From assembly GCF_014645535.1 (NCBI RefSeq), contig NZ_BMLX01000003.1, forward strand, positions 186,001 through 250,000: a DNA stretch of 64,000 bases, given 5' to 3'. This document shows, one piece after another, positions 26,796 to 35,521 of this stretch. Numbering within the stretch: position 1 is the first letter of the stretch; the number at the start of each line of letters is the position of its first letter. Source of the stretch: Silvimonas iriomotensis. Lineage in GTDB: Bacteria > Pseudomonadota > Gammaproteobacteria > Burkholderiales > Chitinibacteraceae. Both the position numbers and the translations under genes were made by a program. The notes below the pieces were generated by a model. It was not told where the DNA came from and ran no database searches. It worked only from the letters and a program-made list of their open reading frames with translations.

Positions 26796-27554
26796 TCAGT
26801 GCGCGGCGCGGGCCGGTTTCTGCCGGAACAGCAGCACGCAAGTCACAATGAACACCAGCAAACTGCCCGATGCGGCATAACGGCTGAGCGCCAGACCGCC
26901 GGCATTGAGCGGTTTATCCAGAAAATCCCCCACCACCGCACCCAGTGGGCGGGTCAGGATGAAGGCCATCCAGAACAGCGCGGTGCGGGAGATCCGCGTC
27001 CAGTAATACGCCGCGACGATCAACACCAGCAAACCACCAAAGACCATGGCCGCGCCGGTGTAGCCCAGGCCGGCGGTGTCGGCCATCCAGTCGCCCAGCG
27101 CAGTGCCCAGCGTTTGCGAAAACATGATGGTCACCCAGTAAAAGGCCTCGGCTTTGGGCGAGTGGATGGAACTGACCGAGACCGACCCCATCACGCGGTG
27201 CCAGACAAAGAGCGACAACAGCAGCAAGGCCAGCAGCAAGCTGGAGCCGCCCGCATAACCAATGCCCAGCGAGCGGTCAGCAAAGTCCGCCAGGGTGGTG
27301 CCCACCGTGGTGGTGGCAATGATGGTGGTCCAGTACAGCAGCGGGTTGAATGCTTTGGCGCGGATTTGCGCGACTACGGCGACGCCGAAGATCACCGCAA
27401 AAATGGCGGTGCCGACGAGATACCCCAGATTCATCGACATCGAAACTGCATCACCACCGGTTTCGCCCAGTGTGGTGGCGGCAATCTTGATGATCCAGAA
27501 CAACAGGGTGACTTCAGGGACTTTAACCAGCGGGTGTTGGGTAGCTTGGGTCAT
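26796..27554 (-). CDS. membrane protein of the COG4705 type, built from four repeats
   Basis: 252 residues from ATG 27554, about eight membrane helices. Four copies of a helix-border motif can be lined up: TTLGETGGDAVS, TTVGTTLADFAD, QTLGTALGDWMAD and RPLGAVVGDFLD. Each has the form xLGxxxGD with an acidic residue inside the membrane. This suggests duplication of a two-helix unit and a transport role, perhaps for a cation, but the family is uncharacterised to my knowledge. Its end is one base from the convergent TetR gene. Confidence 0.7.
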   Translation of the reverse strand: MTQATQHPLVKVPEVTLLFWIIKIAATTLGETGGDAVSMSMNLGYLVGTAIFAVIFGVAVVAQIRAKAFNPLLYWTTIIATTTVGTTLADFADRSLGIGYAGGSSLLLALLLLSLFVWHRVMGSVSVSSIHSPKAEAFYWVTIMFSQTLGTALGDWMADTAGLGYTGAAMVFGGLLVLIVAAYYWTRISRTALFWMAFILTRPLGAVVGDFLDKPLNAGGLALSRYAASGSLLVFIVTCVLLFRQKPARAAH

Positions 27555-27650
27555 GGCAGGGGCGCCGGCACGGATGCGGGCACAGGCAAAATGGACAAGG
27601 GGTGGAGTCTGGCCAGCGCAACTTAGCCCAGCCATAGACCCTGCCGCTTG

Positions 27651-28568
27651 TCAGCCGGCCATGGAGAGCACCCGCCGTGCCTCAACGCGCAGCGCGGCGA
27701 TATCGCGCCGGGGCGGTTGCCCGAACATGCGCGCGTACTCGCGACTGAATTGCGAGGCACTTTCATAACCGACCTGGAACGCGGCTTCTTCGGCGTGGGC
27801 GTCATCCACGATCATCAGCTTGCGCGCTTGCAGCAGGCGCATCCGTTTCTGGTACTGCAACGGTGACATCGACGTCAGCGCCTTGAAGTGGCGATGAAAC
27901 GCCGAGGCGCTCAAACCGGCCACGGCCGCCAGCTCGTCTATGCTCAGTGCCCGGGCAAAGTGCTGGCGCAAATACTGGATGGCGTGGATGACATTGGGCG
28001 CATTGCCGCTGCCCAGCGCCAGCCGGGCCACCGCGCCGCCATGCGGGCCGGTGAGCAGCCAGTAACAGATCTCTTTCATGATGGCCGGATAAAGCACCGG
28101 AATCGCCGCCGGGTTGTCGATCAGCCGCATGGCGCGCAAGGTGCAATCTGCCAGTGGGCCTTCAATGCGGGTCACTGCCGCGCCTGGCGCGGTATCGGCG
28201 GGCGGCGCGGGCGGGTGGGCCAGTTCGGCCAGTACCTGGCTGAGTATGCCGGTATCCAGCCCGACCACCGCACTCAGATACGGCTGTTCCGGGCTGCCCT
28301 GCGCCACCTGGCTAAAGCCCGGCATATCCAGGCTGACCAGCAAGGCCTCGCCGGCGGCGTAGTCATAACGGGTGCTGCCAAAGGTGGTCCATTTGGCGCC
28401 CTGGATAACCACACACAAGGCGGGCGAGTGGATCAGATGCGTGGGGTGCTGTTCGGTCACCGCGCGCAGCAAAATCAGCCCGGGAACCGCCGTAAAGAAC
28501 GGGCTTTGGCCCTCTCCGTATTGGTCCAGATAGTGCTGGGCGGCGTCCGCCAGTTGCTGCATCTGCAT
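27651..28568 (-). CDS. AraC-family regulator
   Basis: 305 residues from ATG 28568, with GAAGGAAG upstream; earlier in-frame starts lack a ribosome site. N-terminal AraC_N domain (PF06719) with TAVPGLILLRAVTEQ and SPALCVVIQGAK; C-terminal double helix-turn-helix (about 195-295) with LAAVAGLSASAFHRHFK and FQVGYESASQFSREYARMFG. This subgroup usually activates the adjacent divergent short-chain dehydrogenase gene, which is the case here (137-base gap). Confidence 0.88.
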   Translation of the reverse strand: MQMQQLADAAQHYLDQYGEGQSPFFTAVPGLILLRAVTEQHPTHLIHSPALCVVIQGAKWTTFGSTRYDYAAGEALLVSLDMPGFSQVAQGSPEQPYLSAVVGLDTGILSQVLAELAHPPAPPADTAPGAAVTRIEGPLADCTLRAMRLIDNPAAIPVLYPAIMKEICYWLLTGPHGGAVARLALGSGNAPNVIHAIQYLRQHFARALSIDELAAVAGLSASAFHRHFKALTSMSPLQYQKRMRLLQARKLMIVDDAHAEEAAFQVGYESASQFSREYARMFGQPPRRDIAALRVEARRVLSMAG

Positions 28569-28705
28569 GATATCGGCTTCCTTCTTTCTGCCCGCCAGCA
28601 TAGGGACTAAAGCAGGATCAGGCAAGAATCAGCTTGCATCTGGCATACGCAGGGTCGCGGGTGCGGCGTAGTCTATGCTGGTAAATCAACGATCTGGAGT
28701 ACACC

Positions 28706-29485
28706 ATGACGCAACTGACACCGAACTCCCAAACGCAAAAAGTGGCAATCGTGACCGGCGGCAGCCGTGGTCTGGGCCGCAGCACCGTGCTGGCGCTGGC
28801 CCAGCGTGGTGTCTCGGTCATCCTGACCTGGAACAACGCCCGCGCGCAGGCTGATGAAGTCGTGGCCGAAGTCGCCGCGCTGGGGGCAAAAGCCGTCGCC
28901 CTGCAACTGGATGCCGGCAACAGCGCCGCCTTTGACGGCTTTGTCGGGCAAGTCAAAGACGCCCTGACGCAACTGGGGGTCAGCCGCTTTGATTACCTGG
29001 TGAACAACGCCGGCACGTCGCACCACGGCAGCATTGAAAAGACCACCGAAGCCGAGCTGGACGCGCTCTACAACGTGCATGTCAAAGGCGTGTTTTTCCT
29101 GACGCAAAAGCTGTTGCCGCTGCTCAATGACGGTGGCCGCATTATCAATATTTCGTCCGGGCTGACCCGGTTCTCGGTGCCGGAAAGCGGCCCGTATGCC
29201 GCCATGAAAGGGGCGGTGGAAGTCCTGACGCGTTATCTGGCCAAAGAGCTTGGCCCGCGCGGCATTACCGCCAATACCGTGGCGCCGGGCGCTATCCAGA
29301 CGGACTTCAGCGGCGGCGTGGTGCGTGACAATCCGCAAGTCAACCAGGTGGTATCCAGCATGACTGCGCTGGGCCGCCCGGGTGTGCCGGATGATATCGG
29401 CCCGCTGATTGCGTCGTTGCTGTCTGAGGCCTCGCGCTGGGTCAATGGTCAGCGGATCGAGGCTTCTGGCGGGATGGTGCTGTAA
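28706..29485 (+). CDS. short-chain dehydrogenase/reductase
   Basis: 259 residues, GGAG before the ATG. Rossmann start VTGGSRGLGRSTV, NNAGTS, catalytic Ser in NISSGLTRF and the YAAMKGA active-site Tyr/Lys pair. Classical SDR fold, NAD(P)H-dependent. Divergent from and probably controlled by the AraC regulator. The substrate cannot be predicted. Confidence 0.88.
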   Translation: MTQLTPNSQTQKVAIVTGGSRGLGRSTVLALAQRGVSVILTWNNARAQADEVVAEVAALGAKAVALQLDAGNSAAFDGFVGQVKDALTQLGVSRFDYLVNNAGTSHHGSIEKTTEAELDALYNVHVKGVFFLTQKLLPLLNDGGRIINISSGLTRFSVPESGPYAAMKGAVEVLTRYLAKELGPRGITANTVAPGAIQTDFSGGVVRDNPQVNQVVSSMTALGRPGVPDDIGPLIASLLSEASRWVNGQRIEASGGMVL

Positions 29486-29496
29486 CGCAAGCGCCT

Positions 29497-29835
29497 TCAG
29501 GCGGCGGCATCGGCCAGATTGAGCAACACCAGGCTGAACAGGGCGCAAGCCAGGCCCGCGGTCTTGACCATGCTGATGCCTTCGCCAAACCAGATCACGC
29601 CAATCAGCGCGGTCAGGGCGGTGCAGGCCACGGCCCAGACGGCATAAGCGGTGCTGATGGGAATGACGCGGGTGGATATCCCCATCAGCCAGATGGCGGT
29701 GGCGTAACACGCGCCCATGCCCAAAGTGGGCAGCAGACGGGACAAACCGTGGGAGTATTTAAGGGCGATGGTGCCGGTGACTTCAGCGGCAATGCTGAGC
29801 ACGAGCATGCACCACGCAAAGGCGTAGGCGGGCAT
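29497..29835 (-). CDS. SMR-family small multidrug transporter
   Basis: 112 residues from ATG 29835 (AAGGAA upstream). Four membrane helices; the essential membrane Glu lies in LSIAAEVTGTIALK, and TAYAVWAVACTAL and LIGVIWFGE match EmrE-type SMR proteins. Dimers exchange protons for cationic or guanidinium-like compounds. It is convergent with the SDR gene (11-base gap). Only one SMR gene is present, so a homodimer is likely. Confidence 0.9.
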   Translation of the reverse strand: MPAYAFAWCMLVLSIAAEVTGTIALKYSHGLSRLLPTLGMGACYATAIWLMGISTRVIPISTAYAVWAVACTALTALIGVIWFGEGISMVKTAGLACALFSLVLLNLADAAA

Positions 29836-29943
29836 GATGATTCCTTCCATCTTCTGTTTATACCGAACAGAAAATGCAAGAGGGATCAGCGGTACCCGTT
29901 TGCGAAACAGCTTAGTGGCTGCGCCCGGGGCAAGCAACCCCGT

Positions 29944-29985
29944 CCATGAAAAAGCCCCGGCACGTGTCCGGGGCTTTTTTCATGG
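29944..29985 (-). terminator. strong bidirectional terminator behind the lipoprotein gene
   Basis: CCATGAAAAAGCCCCGG (29944-29960) pairs with CCGGGGCTTTTTTCATGG (29968-29985) with one bulged T. On the minus strand the T tract ends the transcript of the lipoprotein gene before the SMR promoter. Confidence 0.88.
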
Positions 29986-30010
29986 AAGTCACCACGATTG
30001 CCGCGGATGC

Positions 30011-31507
30011 TCAGTGGCCGGCCTGCGCCACGTTTACGGTGATCGAGCCATTGGCATTGCCCGAAACCCAGCCCACGGCGCCCTGGTTGGGGCCGGCAGG
30101 GAAGGTAAAGAGCGGCAGCCCGGCGACAAACTCCACCCCGCTCAGCGTAGTAGGCGTGCCCAGCGGGCTGAGGTTCTGATCCACCAGTTGCGCATACCAG
30201 GTGACGCTGTGGTTGGTACGGCTGGCTGAATCCCACGTGCCCCAGGTGACCAGCAGGTTCGATTGCAACGGGGCAATCTTGGGCATGATCGCCTGGGTGG
30301 TGCCGGTATTGCTGGTCAGCCAGGCCGTGGCAGAGGTTGTGCCGTTGCCGCCATTGGCCAGCACCAGGCGCACATCACGGGCCGCGCGGGTGTCTGAGGT
30401 GGTATGCGTAATGGCAAAGCTGCCATTGGCCAGCTTGATGAACTGGCCCGTTTGCGCGTTGGTGGTGTTGTCGCCCTCTGCGCCTGGAATGGTCCAGTAC
30501 GATTGATCGAACACAGTAGCGGTAAAGTTCTGGTAGCTGGCCGGCGTGAACGCAGAGAAACCCAGCTGGCGGGAATACGCATCGCCGTGGGCCAGCGTGT
30601 AGTAGGTGCCGTTATCAATGATCAGGCGCTGGTCAAAGTTGTGCGAATAGAACCAGCCAGAACCTGCCTGCCAGGTATCGAACTGCCCGGTGGGTGTTTG
30701 CACCGCGCCAGTATTGGGGTTCAGCAAACGTAGCAGGCCGGCTTGATGGCGCGTGCCGTTGGCCGTCCAGGCCATCAGGTGCGAGACATAAGTCACCACG
30801 TAACCGTTGGTCGCATCAAAGCCCAGCACACCGCTGCCGGCCTCACCTGGATTGCCCGGGCTGTCGGCGGTGGTGTTGTCGTTGTTGCCGAACACCGTGG
30901 TGTTCCAGACCGGGCTGGCAAAACTGGCCGTGGCCGAGCGCGCCACATGGAACTCGTTGCCGTTCACATTATTGGCATTGCCCGAAACCGACGACTTGAA
31001 CGTGCTGTCGACATTGAACGCCAGGTAGTAATTGCCGGACGGATCACGCGTGAAACCCAGCAAACGGTAAGTCTGGATACCGGTATCGGTGGTGGTACTG
31101 CTGCCAAGGTCTGCCGCGATATGCGTGATGAACACCTTGCCCGGCGCCGCCAGGCCAGAGGCCGAAGGCACTGCGCCGCCGCCGGTGTAATCCAGCCAGG
31201 CCACATCCAGGCTGCCGTCGCTGTTCACGTACTGGATCAGTGGATTGGGGAAACCATAGTTGGAGACCGGTGCCGCCGGCACGAAACGGTCATCAAAGAA
31301 ATTGGCAGCCAGCCCGAACACTTTGCCGCCCGACACGCTGACCGTGTGGCTGGTGACCGCAAAACTGGCGGCGGTGGGTGTTGTCGTGGTTGCCGGTGCA
31401 CTGGTGGCATCACTGCTGCCACCACCGCCGCCGCACGCAGCCAGCAACATGGCGCTACTGACCACGGCCCATCGCCAACCCGCCTTTACTGCCTCAGACC
31501 TGAACAT
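30011..31507 (-). CDS. uncharacterised Gly/Ser-linker lipoprotein
   Basis: 498 residues from ATG 31507. Signal with lipobox LLAAC, then a run of five Gly, a Ser/Thr/Pro linker to about residue 48, then a beta-rich domain full of Asn, Thr and aromatic residues (for example GSGWFYSHNFDQRLII and LLVTWGTWDSASRTNHSV) that suggests a propeller or lectin-like fold. I do not recognise the family. It is likely anchored in the outer membrane. The frame stays open upstream to 32419, but that part has no ribosome site and overlaps coding sequence on the other strand. Confidence 0.7.
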   Translation of the reverse strand: MFRSEAVKAGWRWAVVSSAMLLAACGGGGGSSDATSAPATTTTPTAASFAVTSHTVSVSGGKVFGLAANFFDDRFVPAAPVSNYGFPNPLIQYVNSDGSLDVAWLDYTGGGAVPSASGLAAPGKVFITHIAADLGSSTTTDTGIQTYRLLGFTRDPSGNYYLAFNVDSTFKSSVSGNANNVNGNEFHVARSATASFASPVWNTTVFGNNDNTTADSPGNPGEAGSGVLGFDATNGYVVTYVSHLMAWTANGTRHQAGLLRLLNPNTGAVQTPTGQFDTWQAGSGWFYSHNFDQRLIIDNGTYYTLAHGDAYSRQLGFSAFTPASYQNFTATVFDQSYWTIPGAEGDNTTNAQTGQFIKLANGSFAITHTTSDTRAARDVRLVLANGGNGTTSATAWLTSNTGTTQAIMPKIAPLQSNLLVTWGTWDSASRTNHSVTWYAQLVDQNLSPLGTPTTLSGVEFVAGLPLFTFPAGPNQGAVGWVSGNANGSITVNVAQAGH

Positions 31508-31680
31508 GGATGCAACCCGGGAAATTTGATCGGGGCAATGGTACGGAGCCGGCTGTTGAAAGTCGTGCGCCGGCCCCGCAGACGTGGTCTTCAAGCTGAT
31601 GACAGGCTGACAAAGTGCCGCTGGTGGCCCGGATTGGCCGGTTTTTGTATCTGCAGCCGTACTTTGACTAAGATCGAAAT

Positions 31681-32373
31681 ATGGATGAAGAACACCTGGA
31701 GCAACGGCTGGCCAATGTGGCCGCCGCCGTGGCCGACAAAACCCGCGCCGGCATGCTGTGCATGCTGATGGATGGCCGCGCCTATACCGCGACTGAACTG
31801 GCGGCAGCGACGTCGGTGGCGGCTTCGACCGCCAGTAGCCATCTGGCGCGGCTGACGCAGCAACGGCTGGTTGAATGCCTGCCGCAGGGCCGGCACCGCT
31901 ACTTTCGGATTGCCGGCAAAGAGGTGGCCAGCGCGCTGGAAACCCTGATGGGCCTTGTCGGCGGGCGGGTGCGCAATGTGCAATCGGCCACGCCCGTGCA
32001 ACTCCGTTTTGCGCGCACCTGTTATGACCATATGGCGGGCGAAGTCGCCGTGGCGCTGCATGATCGCTTGCTGGATCTGGGCTGGCTGGCGCGTGAGAGC
32101 TATCAACTCTGTGATACAGGGCGGGACGCGCTGGCCGCCATGGGCGTGGATTGGCCCGCTGCCAGCCGCCGCCGTTTTGCCTGCGGCTGTCTGGACTGGA
32201 GCGAGCGCCAGTCGCATCTGGGCGGGCAACTGGGCGCGGCCTTGCTGCATGCGTTTGAACGACACCGGTGGGTGGAGCGCGTGCCGGAAAGCCGGCAGTT
32301 GCTACTGACCCCGCGCGGACGCCAGGCGCTGGATGCGCATTTTGGCCTGGCGCTGGCGGTGAACGCTGCATGA
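31681..32373 (+). CDS. ArsR-type helix-turn-helix regulator with C-terminal extension
   Basis: 230 residues. Winged helix at about 10-95 with ATELAAATSVAASTASSHLARL and a GRHRYFRIAGKEVA wing. The second half has conserved FACGCLDWSERQSHLGGQLG with two cysteines (CGC) and a repeat-like C-terminal segment. This long ArsR-like group often sits next to hydrolase or efflux genes. The downstream DUF429 gene overlaps by ATGA, so the two are co-transcribed. The CGC pair could bind metal or sense redox; not proven. Confidence 0.82.
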   Translation: MDEEHLEQRLANVAAAVADKTRAGMLCMLMDGRAYTATELAAATSVAASTASSHLARLTQQRLVECLPQGRHRYFRIAGKEVASALETLMGLVGGRVRNVQSATPVQLRFARTCYDHMAGEVAVALHDRLLDLGWLARESYQLCDTGRDALAAMGVDWPAASRRRFACGCLDWSERQSHLGGQLGAALLHAFERHRWVERVPESRQLLLTPRGRQALDAHFGLALAVNAA

Positions 32374-32996
32374 GCCCGCCGCCTGTCGTGGCCGGGGTCG
32401 ACGTGGGCGGCGAGCGCAAAGGCTGTCATCTGGTCATCTTGCGCGGCACCGACATCCTGTTGAGTACCCGGAGCACCGATGCGGCCACGCTGACGCGCCA
32501 CTGTGTTGAGCATGGCGCCAGGCTGGTCGGCGTGGATGCGCCTTGCCGCTGGGCGACGCAAGGCGTCGGGCGCGTGGCCGAGAAACAACTCAATGCCCGC
32601 AAGCTGTTTGTGTTCTCCAGCCCGACCCGCGAGATTGCGCTGGCCCATCCGACGAATTTTTATGGCTGGATGTTCAATGGCGAGCGGGTGTTTGACGCGC
32701 TGGCCGCGCACTACCCGCTGTGGTCGGGTGAAACACCGGCCAGAGGCGTGTGTTTTGAGACCTTTCCCCACGCCATCACCGCCGCCTTGCTGCAGTCAGA
32801 GGCTGTCAGCGCCAGGCGCAAGCGCAGCCAGCGCCGCGCCGTGCTGGTCGCGGCGGGGATTGATCCATCCGGTTTGCGCTCGATCGATGATGTGGACGCC
32901 GCGCTGTGCGCCTTGTGCGCCCAGTACCTTGGGCGCGGGCAGGTGCAACGTTATGGCGAGGTGCCTGACGGCCTGATCGCCGTCCCGCAGCCCTGA
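32370..32996 (+). CDS. DUF429 protein (RNase-H-like fold)
   Basis: 208 residues from ATG 32370, overlapping the regulator stop by four bases. The start VAGVDVGGERKGCHLVIL and VGVDAPCRWA give the two acidic strands of DUF429, a predicted RNase-H-like nuclease. A further FETFPHAI motif and an Asp pair near the end (SIDDVDAALCAL) complete the putative metal site. Biological role unknown. Confidence 0.78.
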   Translation: MSPPPVVAGVDVGGERKGCHLVILRGTDILLSTRSTDAATLTRHCVEHGARLVGVDAPCRWATQGVGRVAEKQLNARKLFVFSSPTREIALAHPTNFYGWMFNGERVFDALAAHYPLWSGETPARGVCFETFPHAITAALLQSEAVSARRKRSQRRAVLVAAGIDPSGLRSIDDVDAALCALCAQYLGRGQVQRYGEVPDGLIAVPQP

Positions 32997-33001
32997 GGCA
33001 T

Positions 33002-33421
33002 TCAGCCGAACATGCCTTTGGTGGTGGCCGGGTCCATCGGCAGCGAAGAGTGCGCGTGGGCAATCTGCCAGCCTTGCGCGCCGTGGCGGAACGCCCAGGT
33101 CTGCCGATCCTTCATGGCGTTGTGGGTGGTGGCCGAGTCGCCGCGGTATTGCACAAACATGTGCGCCACCGCCAGATCACCGCTCGTGAGAATCCGCACA
33201 TCGTCCACCTCGACCGTGACGACGACATCGCCCAGCGTCGTCAGCCATTGGGTGACCATGCTGGCCAGCGCGGCCTTGCCGTCGTGCTGCTGGTGCGCCC
33301 AGGCATCAAACACCCGCACGTCTTCGGTATACAGGGCCAGCACGCCGTCCACGTCTTTGGCATGCACCCTGTGCTTGTACTGATCCAGCACCTGCCGGAT
33401 GGCTTGTTCGGTCTCACTCAT
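33002..33421 (-). CDS. NTF2-like / SnoaL-type protein
   Basis: 139 residues from ATG 33421. The helix-sheet pattern with QVLDQYKHRVHAKDVDGVLALYTEDVRVFDAW and a late WAFRHGAQGWQIAHAHSS is that of DUF4440/SnoaL-like NTF2 folds. Such proteins are small-molecule enzymes or binding domains of varied function. It overlaps the diguanylate cyclase stop by eight bases, so it is the second gene of that operon. Confidence 0.8.
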   Translation of the reverse strand: MSETEQAIRQVLDQYKHRVHAKDVDGVLALYTEDVRVFDAWAHQQHDGKAALASMVTQWLTTLGDVVVTVEVDDVRILTSGDLAVAHMFVQYRGDSATTHNAMKDRQTWAFRHGAQGWQIAHAHSSLPMDPATTKGMFG

Positions 33422-35063
33422 GCTGTGTTCCCTCGCCAGGTTCAAGCGCGGGCGCGTAACGCGCCGCTGCGGGAGACAGCATATACCGGTTGCGGCCGGC
33501 GGTTTTGGCTTCGTACAGCGCCTCATCGGCTTCGCGATAGGCGGTATCCAGCGGCAACGGGTTGTCCGGGCCGATCAAAGTCGCGCCCAGCGAAATGGTG
33601 ACCTTGCCCCAGCTGCTTTTTTCATGCGGGATCACCAGCACGCGCACGGCTTCGCAAATCTGCGCCATCAGGCTGGCCAGGTGCTGTGGGTCGTTCAGTT
33701 GCACCAGCACGGCAAACTCTTCGCCACCCACCCGGAACACGCCGTCGGTGGCGCGCCTGACCGCGTTGCGCAGCGCGCCAGCCACTTGCTGCAAGGCATC
33801 GTCACCGCCCTGGTGGCCATAAAAATCGTTGTATTTCTTGAAGTGGTCGATATCCAGAATGGCCATGCCCAGCCACTGGCCATTGCGCTGGCTGTGGGCG
33901 ACTTCCCGCTGGGCAATTTCGTCAAAATGGCGGCGATTGAACAAGCCGGTCAGGCCATCGCGGATCGACATCTCCTGCATGTCGCGCATGGCGCGCACCA
34001 GCAACAGCAGCAACACCACGCAAGCAAGCGAGGCAATGATGGCGCCCACCAGCAGCAGCGTGGCGCGGAACGCCTGCCACAGCATGGCCCGGTGATCGAC
34101 TTCAAGCACCAGTGACCAGTTGGCCGACTTGAGCGGATAAACCAGATAGCGCGTATCGCCGCTACCCACCGGCTGACCGCGCGGCGCAGCCAGGATGCTG
34201 GCGGGCAACACTGCGCTGTCCGGTTGCAGCAGGTTAATGCCGCTTTCCTTGCCGACAAGGCTTTCTGTGGCGTGCCGGATGTGGCGCACCTTGAGCGTAT
34301 TCACCAGCGTTTGCAGCGCCAGATCGACATTGAGCACGCCCATGAAGCGGCCGTGGTCATACAGCGGCTTGCTGACGGTGACGATCTTGCCCTTGCCGAC
34401 CGCGTCGTCATACACCGCGCTCCAGACCGTTGTGCGTGTGGGGTTGGCGGCGGGGCCGGCGTGGGCGTAAGTGCGGGCGGCCAGATCCTGGACGTGGTAG
34501 AAGCGCGCTTCACCATCCGGAGTTTCTGGCGGCGGGTAAACATACACAAAGTCGTTTTCAGAGCGGTAATACACCCAGGGCAAATGCACGTCGCGCCGCT
34601 TGAGCGCGCGGAACATCGGCGTCAGGCCCATGGCCATAGACATCTCGTGCGCCTCGGGCGAGCCAGTCTGCGGGATGGCGCCAGAGCCCGTCAGCAGGCC
34701 CTGATCGGCTGGGCCGAAACCGGGCAAACGGGCCAGTTGATACCCTTGTTTCTCCGGGCCGGGCTGCAGATAACGGGTGATATCCAGATTGAGCGTATAG
34801 CGGCCGCTCAAGAGTTCACTGGCTTCATCGGCCAGCGTTTCCAGGTACTGCCGCCGCAAATCCAGTTCATGATCCAGCGTGGCGGCAATGAACGCGCCGG
34901 CTTCGCTGGTGCCGCGGTACTCGGTTTTCAGATTCTGGGCAAAGCGGTAGACGCCGCTGAGCAAGCCGCCCGTCACCAGAATGATGGCTGCCACCAATAC
35001 CAGCATGCGCATGCGGCCGGTGCTGTCGCGAGAGGCAAAACGGGTGCTGGCAAGGCTGGCCAT
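33414..35063 (-). CDS. membrane diguanylate cyclase with periplasmic sensor domain
   Basis: 549 residues from ATG 35063 (a GTG at 35069 is also possible). TM1 about 18-40, a periplasmic dCache-like sensor of about 260 residues (VYYRSENDFVYVYPP and SKPLYDHGRFMGVLNVDL), TM2 near 335-358, then GGDEF. The active site is GGEEF and an RATD inhibitory I-site lies five residues before it, so it should make c-di-GMP with feedback control. First gene of an operon with the NTF2-like protein. Confidence 0.9.
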   Translation of the reverse strand: MASLASTRFASRDSTGRMRMLVLVAAIILVTGGLLSGVYRFAQNLKTEYRGTSEAGAFIAATLDHELDLRRQYLETLADEASELLSGRYTLNLDITRYLQPGPEKQGYQLARLPGFGPADQGLLTGSGAIPQTGSPEAHEMSMAMGLTPMFRALKRRDVHLPWVYYRSENDFVYVYPPPETPDGEARFYHVQDLAARTYAHAGPAANPTRTTVWSAVYDDAVGKGKIVTVSKPLYDHGRFMGVLNVDLALQTLVNTLKVRHIRHATESLVGKESGINLLQPDSAVLPASILAAPRGQPVGSGDTRYLVYPLKSANWSLVLEVDHRAMLWQAFRATLLLVGAIIASLACVVLLLLLVRAMRDMQEMSIRDGLTGLFNRRHFDEIAQREVAHSQRNGQWLGMAILDIDHFKKYNDFYGHQGGDDALQQVAGALRNAVRRATDGVFRVGGEEFAVLVQLNDPQHLASLMAQICEAVRVLVIPHEKSSWGKVTISLGATLIGPDNPLPLDTAYREADEALYEAKTAGRNRYMLSPAAARYAPALEPGEGTQHE

Positions 35064-35521
35064 GGGCACAGAATCCTGGGCAAGAAAGACCTCTTCTGTG
35101 CTGTCAGAAAACTCGGGTCAGCGCAGAAAATTCATACGGTTAGCTGACAATGTAGTCGACGGCCAGGGCAATTGCATGCCGCCAGGGCCTTGTTGTGCAC
35201 GATCACCGACGAATGTGTCGCATTTCTCCCGCAGTGGGGGTTTGCAATCGGTGTCAGATTGCGCACGAAACCGATTGCATGCGCCCGAAGCTGCCGATTG
35301 TCGAAAACTCTGTACTGAATGTCCTGATACCGGGGTAAACCGGCACCCTCTAAAGGGCAAACTGACGGCATAATTAGCAAAAAGCCGGATATATCCTGCA
35401 GCCGGGCCGCAAGGCAAAGGCGCAAGGGGCCGGCGACGTCACCGACAAAAATACCGCCAGATTTGCTGGTGCCGCGCATTTGCCCATGCGCCGCGCAAGG
35501 CCAGTTCAGGGAGGGGCAACC
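35064..35521. promoter_or_regulatory. 458-base gap between two divergent GGDEF genes, with a 10-bp inverted repeat
   Basis: No convincing gene. TGCAATCGGT (35243-35252) and ACCGATTGCA (35270-35279) form a perfect inverted repeat with a 17-base spacer; a further CCGATTG follows. A GGGAGG ribosome site for the plus-strand gene lies at the right end. The repeat may bind a regulator or form an RNA hairpin. Confidence 0.4.

Noticed and set aside
31508-32419. Possible 300-residue N-terminal extension of the lipoprotein gene
   Set aside because: The extension is Pro/Arg-rich antisense of the ArsR-like gene, and the lipobox at the internal ATG gives a proper start.
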